Notes under the pieces: model-generated
The model's input: only the letters and a program-made list of their open reading frames with translations
What the model was told of the DNA's origin: nothing
The model's database searches: none
Part shown: one piece after another, positions 47,143 through 55,322 of the stretch
How the letters are laid out: every line of letters begins with the position of its first letter
Position numbering within the stretch: the first letter of the stretch is position 1
Program-made: the position numbers and the translations under genes
Assembly: GCA_963812915.1 (NCBI GenBank)
Contig: CAWEXB010000010.1
Coordinates: 62,001-126,000, forward strand
DNA: 64,000 nucleotides
Origin: JACVRW01 sp963812915
GTDB lineage: Bacteria > Actinomycetota > Thermoleophilia > Solirubrobacterales > Thermoleophilaceae
Direction of reading: 5' to 3'

Positions 47143-47958
47143 GTGCTGCGTCACGTGACAGCTCCGGACGGCGTTCGGCTCGCCTGCGACGTGGCGGGCG
47201 AGGGACCGCCGCTCGTGATGGTGCACGGCGCCGGGTCGGCGCGCTGGAGCTTCGACCTGGTGCGCCCGCACCTCGAGCCGCATTTCACGGTCTGGACGCT
47301 CGACCGCCGCGGGCGGGGCGACTCCCAGGACGGCGACGGTTACTCGCTCGAGCGCGAGTTCGCCGACGTGGAGGCGGTCGTGCGGGAGGCCGGCCCGGAC
47401 GCCTTCCTGTTCGGTCACTCCTACGGCGGGCTCGTCGCGGCCGGGGCCGCGGTGCGCCTCGGCCGGCTGCCGGGACTCGTGCTCTACGAGGCCCCCATGG
47501 GCGGCGTCCTGGCGGATGACGGCTGGATCGAGCGCTACGAGGCCCACGTCGCGGCGGGCGAGCGGGACGAGGCGGTACGCGCGTTCATGCACGACGTCGG
47601 GGGCTATAGCCACGAGGAGCTCGACGACATGCAGGGGACGCCCGTATGGCGGGCCCGCATCGAGGCGGCGCACACGCCACCGCGGGAGCTGCGCGCCGAG
47701 CGAGACTTCAGGCTCGAGCGCCTCGGCCTGCGAGAGCTTGCCGTGCCCTGCCTGCTGCTCGTTGGATCGGAGAGCCCCGACTGGGCGCTCCGGTCGACCG
47801 AAGCCTTCGCCGCGGCCATTCCCGGCACCGAGGTGCACACGCTGCATGGTCAGGGCCACGGGGCGTCGATGAGCGCTCCCGAGTTGCTGGCCGCGGAGCT
47901 GGAACGGCTCGTCCCGCGCGTGATTGAATCGCGGCGTGACCGCCACGCTTCCGCCTGA
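47143..47958 (+). CDS. Alpha/beta hydrolase
   Basis: A 271-residue alpha/beta-hydrolase. The oxyanion segment VMVHGAGSARWSF, nucleophile elbow LFGHSYGGLVAA (Ser near residue 92) and C-terminal catalytic His in GQGHGASMSAP are visible; an acid lies around VGSESPDWAL. Substrate unknown. GTG 47143 follows the nuclease gene by 12 bases; its 3' end overlaps the start of the PNPOx-like gene by 23 bases, so the three genes may be cotranscribed. Confidence 0.85.
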   Translation: MLRHVTAPDGVRLACDVAGEGPPLVMVHGAGSARWSFDLVRPHLEPHFTVWTLDRRGRGDSQDGDGYSLEREFADVEAVVREAGPDAFLFGHSYGGLVAAGAAVRLGRLPGLVLYEAPMGGVLADDGWIERYEAHVAAGERDEAVRAFMHDVGGYSHEELDDMQGTPVWRARIEAAHTPPRELRAERDFRLERLGLRELAVPCLLLVGSESPDWALRSTEAFAAAIPGTEVHTLHGQGHGASMSAPELLAAELERLVPRVIESRRDRHASA

Positions 47959-48901
47959 GGTCCAGCAGGTCTTCGACAGCTTCATCACGACCGAGTTCAC
48001 GACCATCGATCGTCTCGGCCAGCCGATCGTCTGGCCGGTCACCCCGTACTACCGGCCGGGCGATCCGTGCATCGACGTCTCCACCGGGCTCGGCTATCCC
48101 AAGAAGGCGAAGGACGCGCTCGCCAACCCGAAGGTGGCGCTGCTCTTCTCGGACCCGACCGGCAGCGGCATGGAGCAGCCGCCGCAGGTGCTCGTGCAGG
48201 GCACGGCCGAAGTGGACGACAGCGACCTTGCGAAGAACCGCGAGCGCTATACGCGCGAGGCGCTCGAGAAGCTGCCGGCCACCAAGCAGGTGCTCCCGCC
48301 CAAGCCGGTCAGGGGACTCTTCAACTGGTACTTCACCCGCATCTACGTGCACGTGCGGCCGGAGCGCGTGTACGTGTGGCCCGACTGCGACGCCACGAAG
48401 GAGCCGCAGCTCTTCGACGCCCACATCGAGGAGGTGCGCTCGGGTCACGACGAGGAGCCGCCGGGCGAGCACGCACCGGCGGAGGGAGGCATGGCCAGGT
48501 GGGACGCGCGCATGGACGAGCTGGGGGCGCGCTACCCGACCGCAGTTCTGTCGCTCGTCGCCCCGGACGGCTTTCCGTTCTCGCTGCGGGTGCCGATCTC
48601 CGTCGACCAGGCCGCCCACAGGATCCGTATCGGCGCCGGGGCGCTCGGTCTGCCCGTCCAGCCCGGGCTCGCGTGCGTGACCGCCCACGACCACCATCCA
48701 AGGTTCCTGTGGCAGCGCAACTTCCAGGTGAGAGGAGACCTGGTCGAGGAGGATGGTCGCTGGGCGGTGATTCCGCACCGCCTCATCGGCGGCTTCGAGC
48801 TGCCGCCCGGGTCGATGGTCCAGAACTACAGGCTGAACTTCGGGAAGATCTTGCGCTATCGCAAGAAGGCGAAGGCCGAGCTGCGTGAGCGTCGGCGCTA
48901 G
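47936..48901 (+). CDS. PNPOx-like flavin/heme-binding split-barrel protein
   Basis: A 321-residue protein with a pyridoxamine-phosphate-oxidase-like split barrel at the N-terminus (FITTEFTTIDRLGQPIVWPV, STGLGYPKKAKDALANPKVA) and a second barrel-like half after residue 190 (AVLSLVAPDGFPFSLRVP). Such proteins bind FMN, F420 or heme and reduce or degrade small molecules; the cofactor is not evident here. GTG 47936 lies inside the end of the hydrolase gene, so translation is probably coupled. Confidence 0.75.
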   Translation: MTATLPPEVQQVFDSFITTEFTTIDRLGQPIVWPVTPYYRPGDPCIDVSTGLGYPKKAKDALANPKVALLFSDPTGSGMEQPPQVLVQGTAEVDDSDLAKNRERYTREALEKLPATKQVLPPKPVRGLFNWYFTRIYVHVRPERVYVWPDCDATKEPQLFDAHIEEVRSGHDEEPPGEHAPAEGGMARWDARMDELGARYPTAVLSLVAPDGFPFSLRVPISVDQAAHRIRIGAGALGLPVQPGLACVTAHDHHPRFLWQRNFQVRGDLVEEDGRWAVIPHRLIGGFELPPGSMVQNYRLNFGKILRYRKKAKAELRERRR

Positions 48902-49144
48902 GGCCGGAGCCGGCCCCCCGCACCCGAGAACAAAAGCGAGACGCGGACTCACGCTTGAGGTGCGCGCCAGTTGGGCCGAAACCCTCAGGCGGCGCGGCGA
49001 GCCTTACAACCTCTTGGCTTCGCTCTTTGCGCTACGTCCGCGTCTCTGGCTCGGCAGGTAATCAACGGCGCCAACCTCGGTCAAGAGGAGCTCCCGTATC
49101 GACTCCGCAAGTTGCGAAAAAAGTGTGTGCGTATCCTGCCCGCG
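48902..49144. other. Intergenic region with an 11-bp inverted repeat
   Basis: A gap between two convergent genes. GAGACGCGGAC (48938-48948) and GTCCGCGTCTC (49036-49046) are perfect inverted arms about 87 bases apart. No convincing coding frame is present. The A-rich run GCGAAAAAAGTG near 49116 is unusual for this GC-rich sequence. Confidence 0.4.
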
Positions 49145-49765
49145 CTACTCGGCGAGCGCTGACCGTAGCTCCGGGATCGCCTGGTCGGCGCGCTCGAAGC
49201 GCACCGCGATCATGCCGAGGGCGCGGGCGGTTTCGCAGTTCGGCTCGAGATCGTCCACGAACACGCATTCCTCCGCCGCCACGCCCAGCCGCTCGACCGT
49301 CAGCTCGAAGATGGCCGGATCGGGCTTGCGCATCCCGACGAACGCGGAGTCGACAACCACCTCGAACAGCTCGTCGATCTCCGGCAGCTTGGCGCGCCAG
49401 AGGGGCTCCCACTCGCGCACGTTGTTCGTGAGCAGGGCCGTCCGCAGGCCGCGGCCTCGCACCTCGCGCACGAAGTCGATCATGGCCCCGTTCGGCTCCA
49501 TTCGCTCGAAGTAGACCGTGCGCAGGCGGGTCATGTCGAAGCCGTCCTCCAGGTGCGGCTCGATGCGCGCGCGGAACTCGAGCTCGCTGATGGCGCCGCG
49601 TTCGAGCACGAACAACGGATGCTCGCCATGTTCGTCGGTCGCGCGCGCCATCGCCCGGCCGAGCTGCTCGAGTGAGACGCCCGACTCCTCCTGGTAGGCG
49701 AGGAAGCCCTCATGGAGCGGCGAGGTGAGAACCCCGCCGAAGTCGCTGATCAGCGCCCGCGTCAC
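49145..49765 (-). CDS. HAD-family hydrolase (subfamily IA)
   Basis: A 206-residue HAD phosphatase. Motif I appears as LISDFGGVLTSP, where the second Asp of DxD is replaced by Gly, as in the epoxide-hydrolase-N/HAD-IA-v3 branch. Motif II is TALLTNN, the lysine is in GMRKPDPAIF and motif III is CVFVDDLEPN. It overlaps the preceding gene by four bases (ATGA at 49762-49765), forming a three-gene minus-strand operon with FxsA. The substrate is unknown. Confidence 0.85.
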   Translation of the reverse strand: MTRALISDFGGVLTSPLHEGFLAYQEESGVSLEQLGRAMARATDEHGEHPLFVLERGAISELEFRARIEPHLEDGFDMTRLRTVYFERMEPNGAMIDFVREVRGRGLRTALLTNNVREWEPLWRAKLPEIDELFEVVVDSAFVGMRKPDPAIFELTVERLGVAAEECVFVDDLEPNCETARALGMIAVRFERADQAIPELRSALAE

Positions 49766-50469
49766 GCCGCCGCCGGGGGCTCCGTCCGCACCATCAGCTC
49801 ATAGGCGCCGATCCCGTCGCGGCCGTCGATTCGCCAGCGGAACACCGCGGTGTGCACGCGGAGACCCTCCAGGTCAAGCGAGGAGCCCGCGATCACTATG
49901 CCCGAGCCGCGGTGGGGCAGCTCCTCACCCGGCAGCCACAGCTCGAGTCCGGCGCTGCGCTGACGGCCACCGCTGTCGTAGACCGTGGAGATGCGTGCCT
50001 CGTCGACCGTCACCATCCGGCCGTCACGCAGGAGCCGTGCGCTCACCTTCTCCTGGCCGTGGCCCAGTGCGTCCCGGGGACGGCGGGCAAGGGCGAGAAG
50101 GGCATTGTCCTCGTCGACGAGGGCGGAGATGGTGCGCAGGGCGTCGAGCTGGTCCCAGGGGGGCGGCGAACGCGTCTCCGCGACCGTTCCGAAGCCATTG
50201 ATCGCCCGTCCGCCGGCCTGGCCGCTGACCCGGCAGACCCGCGCGACCACCTCGTCGAGCTCGGCCGCCTCCGCGACGGGCGCAAGCTCGAGCTCGAGGA
50301 CCCCGGCCAGCTCCGCCCGCCAGCCGTCGTCCATCGGCTCGAGTGCGGGGCCGCCCGGGTGGGGCACCGGGCGACGGCCCTCGAACAGGATGGTCCTCCC
50401 CGAGCAGGCGGTCCCGTAGATCTCGCGCGCCTGGTCGAAGAACGAGAGCGCGAGCGCCGGGGCGCTCAC
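49762..50469 (-). CDS. Conserved hypothetical protein in fxsA operon
   Basis: A 235-residue soluble protein starting at GTG 50469, which overlaps the fxsA stop by four bases. Strand-rich segments (AGVLELELAPVAE, SAGLELWLPGEELPHRGSG, HTAVFRWRIDGRDGIGAYEL) suggest a beta-sandwich or lipocalin-like fold, and GRRQRSAGLELW resembles proteins annotated as AttH/DUF706x-like, but I cannot assign a family. It lies between FxsA and a HAD hydrolase in an overlapping operon. Confidence 0.65.
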   Translation of the reverse strand: MSAPALALSFFDQAREIYGTACSGRTILFEGRRPVPHPGGPALEPMDDGWRAELAGVLELELAPVAEAAELDEVVARVCRVSGQAGGRAINGFGTVAETRSPPPWDQLDALRTISALVDEDNALLALARRPRDALGHGQEKVSARLLRDGRMVTVDEARISTVYDSGGRQRSAGLELWLPGEELPHRGSGIVIAGSSLDLEGLRVHTAVFRWRIDGRDGIGAYELMVRTEPPAAA

Positions 50470-50921
50470 CGCTCGAGCCGCCCCGGCGGGTTCGGGTCCT
50501 CGCGAGCAGTGCCCTCGACGTCGTAGCGCATGCGGCCGCGGGTGGCGGCGTTCACCGCGATCCGACGCCCCAGGCGGGTCACCAGCAGGCGCCTTATCAC
50601 GGCGCGAGTGGGGGGCACGAGCAAAAGGATTCCGACCACGTCGGTGATGAAGCCGGGCGTGATCAGGAAGGCGCCGCCGAATACGACGAGCACCCCGTCG
50701 ATCACCTCGCGGTGGGGCATCTTGCCGTCGGCGAGCGCGGCGTTGAAGCGCCGCCAGACGCTCCGCCCCTGAGTGCGGAGAAGAATCGCCCCGAGCACGG
50801 AGTCGGCCGCGAGCAGCAGAATCGTCCAGATCGCGCCGATGGCGTCGCCGACCCTGAGGATCACGTACAGCTCCGCGAGCGGCACCACAATGAACAGCGC
50901 GAGCAGCGCCAGAAGGGGCAT
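50466..50921 (-). CDS. fxsA: FxsA family membrane protein
   Basis: A 151-residue inner-membrane protein with four hydrophobic segments. The family motif GGAFLITPGFITDVVGILLL (here the PGF-TD core) and the N-terminal PLAELYVILRVGDAIGA are characteristic of FxsA, first known as a suppressor of F-exclusion of phage T7 in E. coli. Its biochemical role is unclear. It is the first gene of a minus-strand operon with 4-base overlaps and is divergent from the DUF59 gene with a 26-base gap; with no room for a long leader, short or leaderless transcripts are likely. Confidence 0.88.
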   Translation of the reverse strand: MPLLALLALFIVVPLAELYVILRVGDAIGAIWTILLLAADSVLGAILLRTQGRSVWRRFNAALADGKMPHREVIDGVLVVFGGAFLITPGFITDVVGILLLVPPTRAVIRRLLVTRLGRRIAVNAATRGRMRYDVEGTAREDPNPPGRLER

Positions 50922-50947
50922 GAGCTGACCCTACTATCCTCGTTTCC

Positions 50948-51244
50948 ATGCCGACCGTCGACGACGTGCAGGATGCCCTCAGCAACGTGATCGACCCCGA
51001 ACTGGGGCTCGACTTCGTGGAGCTGGGGCTCATCTACGACGTGGAGATCGAGGAGGGCGAGGTCTTCGTGACCTTCACGCTCACCTCGCCGGGCTGCCCG
51101 ATCGGACCCCAGGTGGGCGAGCAGATCGAGGAGTTCGTAGGCGAGCTCGACGGCGTGTCACGGGTGTATCCCAAGATGATTTTCTCACCGCCCTGGACGC
51201 CGGAGATGATGAGCGAGGAGGCGAAGTTCGCCCTCGGGTACTGA
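50948..51244 (+). CDS. DUF59/MIP18-type iron-sulfur assembly protein
   Basis: A 98-residue MIP18/PaaD/SufT-type protein: DALSNVIDPELGLDFVELGL and YDVEIEEGEVFVTFTLTSP followed by GCPIGPQV, containing the conserved cysteine of the family. It assists maturation of Fe-S proteins. The very end, EAKFALGY, and its stop codon are duplicated immediately downstream (see tandem repeat). It may be cotranscribed with the lipoate ligase-like gene 19 bases downstream, which would fit since lipoyl synthesis needs Fe-S enzymes. Confidence 0.88.
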   Translation: MPTVDDVQDALSNVIDPELGLDFVELGLIYDVEIEEGEVFVTFTLTSPGCPIGPQVGEQIEEFVGELDGVSRVYPKMIFSPPWTPEMMSEEAKFALGY

Positions 51245-51272
51245 GCAAGAAGTTCGCGCTCGGGTGCTGAGC
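51224..51272 (+). repeat. Tandem 23-bp duplication at the DUF59 gene end
   Basis: AAGTTCGCCCTCGGGTACTG plus AGC (51224-51246) is followed after three bases by the same 23 bases with two changes (51250-51272). The first unit encodes the end of the DUF59 protein and its TGA; the second unit supplies the GTG (51264) used as the start of the next gene. Two GGATCC sites follow in a small palindrome (51274-51293). Confidence 0.8.
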
Positions 51273-52055
51273 CCGGATCCTGAGTCCGGATCCAAGGCGG
51301 GCCGTCTCCACCTAGTCAGCCACGCCTTCACAGACGACCGCGCCCTCGACGTCGCGGTGTCGCGGGCGCTTCTGCAGCGCGTGGCCGCCGGCGAACTACC
51401 GGAGACGCTGCGCCTCGCCCGCCCCGGCGCGATGGTGGCGTTCGCGAAGCAGGACGCGGTGGCGCCGGGCTATAAGGCAGCCGTCGAGGCGGCTCGGGAT
51501 CTCGGCTTCGAGCCCGTGCTGCGGCTCGCGGGCGGCCGCGCGGCCGTATTCCACGAGCAGACGATCGCGCTGGCGCACGCCGTGCCCGACCCCACGCCTC
51601 GCGCGGGGATCCACTCGCGCTTCGATTGGACGGCCGAGCTGGTCACCCGCGCCCTGCGCCGACTCGGCGTGGACGCGCGCGTGGGTGAGGTGCCGGGCGA
51701 ATACTGCCCCGGCGGCTACAGCGTGAACGCCCGCGCCGCGGTGAAGCTGGCCGGGATCGGCCAGCGCATCATCGCCGGCGCATCGCACCTGGGCGGCGTG
51801 ATCGTCGTGGGCGAGGCCTCGCGGGTCCGCGACGTGCTGGTGCCGGTCTACGAGGCGCTCGACCTCGCCTGGGACCCACGTACGGCCGGGGCGGTGGAGG
51901 ACGAGCTCGACGGGGCGGCTTCCCTTTCGTGGACGACGGTTCGCGATGCGCTATTGGCCGAGTACGGACGCGAGTATGAGCTCGTCGAGGCCGAGCTCGA
52001 CCCAGAGACGATCGCGCTGGCCCGGCGGTTGGCGGCGGAGCATCGGCCCGGCTGA
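51264..52055 (+). CDS. Lipoate-protein ligase A-like (BPL/LplA domain)
   Basis: A 263-residue protein of the biotin/lipoate ligase fold. RLAGGRAAVFHEQTIALAHA (RxxGG-type substrate loop), PGEYCPGGYSVNAR and KLAGIGQRIIAGASHLGG with the catalytic-type lysine are conserved in LplA/LipM-like amidotransferases. It would attach or transfer lipoate or octanoate to carrier proteins. GTG 51264 lies in a duplicated stretch, so the first 12 or so residues (LSPDPESGSKAG) are probably not conserved. Region 52056-52331 after it has no gene. Confidence 0.8.
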   Translation: MLSPDPESGSKAGRLHLVSHAFTDDRALDVAVSRALLQRVAAGELPETLRLARPGAMVAFAKQDAVAPGYKAAVEAARDLGFEPVLRLAGGRAAVFHEQTIALAHAVPDPTPRAGIHSRFDWTAELVTRALRRLGVDARVGEVPGEYCPGGYSVNARAAVKLAGIGQRIIAGASHLGGVIVVGEASRVRDVLVPVYEALDLAWDPRTAGAVEDELDGAASLSWTTVRDALLAEYGREYELVEAELDPETIALARRLAAEHRPG

Positions 52056-52306
52056 TCGAGGCGAGCCGTCGGCGTCGTCGTTCGCCGCGCGGCGATTCCG
52101 TGCCCGCCGAGGGCGTGCGGCGTGCCGCTCGGTTCCGCGGCCGGGGACCGGTAGCTCCTCTGTCAAGACGGAGGAAAGCCGGTTGACCAGATGCGCGAAG
52201 GAGAGCCTTTCCAAGGCAGTGCAGTTCCGGTTCGTGTCCGCTGGGTGAGGCTGCCACTAAGCAGCATCGGTGCCGCATCTCACCGACAACGGGGATGGCG
52301 GGTGTC

Positions 52307-52331
52307 CCGCAAGGGATCCGTCAGCGGGACG
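52307..52331. repeat. 25-bp direct repeat, copy 1
   Basis: This stretch matches 53482-53506 at 22 of 25 positions (CCGCAAGxGATCC then AGCGGGACG) in the same orientation. It contains a short hairpin (CCCGC/GCGGG). It directly abuts the stop codon of the truncated sigma gene, and the other copy lies beyond the partner gene, so the pair brackets the sigma-YCII block. Confidence 0.65.
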
Positions 52332-52919
52332 TCACGTCTTGGTGTCGCGTAGCAGGACTGAGCGCTCGGCCGAGCTCGCCGCGGTGTCAGACGACAGCAG
52401 CGATCGACCTACCCGCTCAAGCAGCAGCGGCGCCTCCGGCCTCGTATCAGTCATCGTCGTCTCGGGGACCAGGAAGGCCTGGGCCACCTCGGCGACGGTC
52501 AGGCCGCCGAGCAGCCGCAGGGTCAGGGCCACCCTGGCCTCCGGGGACAGAGCCGGGTGGCAGCAGGTGAAGATCAACCGCAGCCGGTCGTCGTCCACGG
52601 GACCGGTCGGCCCGTGGGGAGTGTCGTCGTGGATCATCCGGGCCGCCTGATGCTTGTCGTCGCGCCGCTGCTCCCGGCGGAGCCGGTCGAGCGCCCGGCG
52701 TCCGGCGGTCGTCATCAGCCAGCCGCCCGGGTTGGGCGGCGTGCCCTCGACCGGCCAGCGCTCGAGGGCGACGACGAGCGCCTCGCCGGCCGCCTCCTCG
52801 GCGACGTCGATGTCACCGAAGCGGCGCACCAGCGAGGCGATCACGCGGCCGTGCTCCTCGCGGAAGGTCCGCTCGATCGCAGCATGGGCAGCGGGCGCGA
52901 CGGAGATCCACCTAGGCAC
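52332..52919 (-). pseudogene. ECF42-like sigma factor, truncated at the C-terminus
   Basis: The first 150 residues are an ECF sigma factor: region 2 (HGRVIASLVRRFGDIDVAEE and EALVVALERWP) and the beginning of region 4 (LSPEARVALTLRLLGGLTVA then EVAQAFLVPE). Members of this group, encoded next to YCII/DGPF proteins, are about 400 residues with a TPR-like C-terminal extension. Here homology stops at VPETTM and the last 39 residues are unrelated, so the DNA-contacting end of region 4 and the extension are missing. GTG 52919 starts three bases after the YCII stop. Confidence 0.75.
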
Positions 52920-52922
52920 GGC

Positions 52923-53308
52923 TTAGGACTCGTCCTGCGGCGGCACCTCCTGGAAGGGGCGCACCTCGATCCGGCCACCCAGCGCCTTCGAGCCGAGCTT
53001 GGCGTACTCGAGCGCGGCGTCCAGGTCCGGGGCTTCGATGATCCAGAAGCCTCCCAGGTACTCCTTCGCCTCGACGTACGGTCCGTCGGTGACGATCGGC
53101 GTGTCGCCGGTGGCGTCGACCGTGGTGGCGGCCGAGGGCGGGTGCAGACCGCCGGCGAACACCCAGGCGCCGTCGTCCTTGAGCTTGGTGTTGAACCCCT
53201 CGACCGCGGCGAAGACCTCCTGGAGGGCTGCCGGGTCCGCTCCTGCATCGACTCCATCGTGGGCTCCTCGGCCGAGTCGTGCGGCAGGGTCAGGAAGTAC
53301 TGCGTCAT
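52923..53308 (-). CDS. YCII/DGPF-domain protein, one frameshift
   Basis: A small YCII-like ferredoxin-fold protein. MTQYFLTLPHDSAEEPTMES (from ATG 53308, preceded by a good GGAGAG site) continues after a single missing G near 53240 as DPAALQEVFAAVEGFNTKL, GAWVFAGGLHPPS, IVTDGPYVEAKEYLGGFWII and so on, with the DGP[FY] motif that names the family. These proteins are encoded beside ECF42 sigma factors and are thought to work in the same response. Here the sigma partner is truncated. Confidence 0.8.
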
Positions 53309-53735
53309 GATTGCTCTCCTTGATCACGGGCCGCCCGAATGGCTGCCTCTTACCCTCTCCACGAATACCAGCGCCCCGATACGACACGCTGGCGAAACTT
53401 TCTCGAGCACTCTTCTATAGGGGGCCCGGCGGCGTCGCCTCGCGGGCCGCAAGAGGAATGCTGAGCGGTGCGATCTCCGTGCCGCAAGCGATCCCTAAGC
53501 GGGACGGATGCACGGGCGGCTGGAGGCCGGCGTGACGCGCTACTGCTTGTCGTCTGCTATGAAGCAAGGGCTCGGTGTCAGCGCGAACGGTCGCGGTGGG
53601 CCTCGACTAGTCAGTCCCTCGCGCGGGATCCGGGACTGTGGAGCAACGCTCATGTGGCTCTATGCGCCTTCTCGGCGGGAGGATCAGGCGAAATTGGAAG
53701 CGTTCGACTCGGGGCGCATGTCCAAAGACGGGCGG
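53309..53735. other. Gap between YCII gene and IS110 transposase
   Basis: No supported gene in 427 bases. It contains copy 2 of the 25-bp direct repeat (53482-53506). It probably includes the right end of the IS110-family element, but these elements lack long terminal inverted repeats, so the boundary cannot be placed by eye. Confidence 0.5.
53482..53506. repeat. 25-bp direct repeat, copy 2
   Basis: Matches 52307-52331 at 22 of 25 positions in the same orientation. The distance between copies is 1175 bases. It lies downstream of the YCII start and upstream of the IS110 transposase end. Confidence 0.6.
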
Positions 53736-54934
53736 TCAGGCCGCCAGATCGATAAACCGGGCCGCGCTCGGTGGAGCGAACTCCTGAACGCGGCTAAGCA
53801 TGTGCCAGATCGCGCGCGCGAGTCGGCGAGCGGACGTCGACCTGGAGCCACGGCTTGGCCCGCTCGCGCTGCTTGCCGAGCCGGCGCTTGGTGTGCAGGT
53901 AGCGCTCGGCGTAGGCGGGATGCGCGAAGCGCGTGCGATGGTCGCCTCGAGCAGCGGCCGAGGCGAACGATATGTCGGGCGCGTCGACGTTGGTCAAGGG
54001 CCGCGCGCCGATGCCTTCGTCGACCGCGCCTGCGTTGAAGCGCTGGGCCAGATGCCCGGTGTAGCCGACGAACTTCTCGGGCGATGAGAAGTCGCTCGAT
54101 CTCGCCGATCTGCGGCGCGCGATCGTGCGGATCGGCCAGGACCGAGCCGATCCCCGGCACGGTGAGCACGCAGCGCGCACGATACGGCTGATAGGTCGGC
54201 GTGTGCCTTGCGTTCGAGCCGGCGGTTGATCTCCGCGATCTGGCGCTCGAGGTCGTCGATCAGCTGGACCGATGCGGTCATGTTTCCGCGCCAGGTCGTT
54301 CGGCTGGACGTCGAGCCTGCTCCAGCCAGCCGCGCCGGCCCGCTGGCCCCGAACAGCCGCTCCCGGTCAGATCAACGCGACGACGGGCTCATCGGCCGAA
54401 GCTTGATCAGGGTCGAGCTGCGCCACGCTCGGTTCTTGAGCTTGCCGACTTGTGCTTGAACGACGCGTGCCACTCCGAAAGCGAGCCAGCTCGGGCAGCT
54501 CGTCGTCGCGCACCCACGGATCGGCCGCAGCCCGTCGATCCGCCGGCTCCACCAGGATCGCGCGTGCGATGAGCATCGTCAGGCATCGCATCGAGTCGAG
54601 GCTTCGTCGAGATCTTGCAGTGCCAGTCGATCGCGCCAGCCCAACTGGACCCTGCTGGCCGCCCGTCAGGCCCAAGCATCTCGCCGAAGAGATCGACCAG
54701 GGCCCTCCGTGCTCGAGCGTGTCGTGGACGAGATCGGGCGCACGGTCGGATCAGACTCGACCCGACCGCGCAGACGTGCTGGCCGTGAACCCCGTCGATT
54801 CGCCTCGCGAGGGTTCGCAGCGAGTCGGCGTCAGGCGGGACGGCGAGCTGGTCGACATGCTCCCCTTGCTCGGAGAGCAGGCAGACATCGAGCTTGCGCC
54901 GACTGAGATCCAATCCAGCGTGCAACATGTGCAA
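53736..54934 (-). pseudogene. IS110-family transposase, full length but multiply frameshifted
   Basis: The N-terminus MLHAGLDLSRRKLDVCLLSE holds the first Asp of the DEDD RuvC-like domain of IS110 recombinases. Pieces of the rest follow in order in changing frames: SVQLIDDLERQIAEINRRLE, LTVPGIGSVLA, FSSPEKFVGYTG (transposase_20 region with its serine motif area), AYAERYLHTKRRLGKQRE and finally IWHMLSRVQEFAPPSAARF ending at TGA (53738-53736). Total length, about 400 codons, equals intact IS110 transposases. So many frame changes mean either an inactive copy or poor sequence. Confidence 0.82.
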
Positions 54935-54936
54935 GC

Positions 54937-55137
54937 GGGCCTCCTTGGTGCTCCTCGGTTGGTGACGACGACCGAGCCTGTCACCAACGGAGGCCCTCCT
55001 TCATGGCACGTCCGAAGCAGGAGGGCGCGATACGGCGGCATGGCGATCGAGCGGTGCCTCGGTGGGTCCATGACGATGTGAGGCACCGCTCGAAGGCGAG
55101 CGGGTCCTTCGCGGGGTCACGCCTCGTCAAGGACCCG
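54937..55137 (-). ncRNA. Putative bridge RNA of the IS110-family element
   Basis: Three hairpins stand in a row just upstream of the transposase start. Nearest the gene: 54937-54950 with 54982-54996 (14 pairs, one bulge) and an inner CTCGG/CCGAG stem. Middle: 55048-55060 with 55080-55092, 13 perfect pairs, 19-base loop. Farthest: 55101-55109 with 55129-55137, 9 perfect pairs, 19-base loop. IS110-group elements encode a bridge RNA upstream of the transposase, with loops that pair to target and donor DNA. Location and layout fit; the guide pairing was not verified. Confidence 0.55.
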
Positions 55138-55322
55138 GTCATCCGCAAGGCTGCCTTCCGCTTCCAATGCCCGCGCTGCGGTAGGTGTGCGTGACCTTCA
55201 GCGGCACATGCGCCGTGCTGTGAGTGTCATGCTCGCGATGCGGACGGTCCTGCCGACGTCGCTCAGCAGCCGGTCCTTGAGTGCATGCCACTCGACGACT
55301 CAGAGAGCGCCGGCGTGATGCC

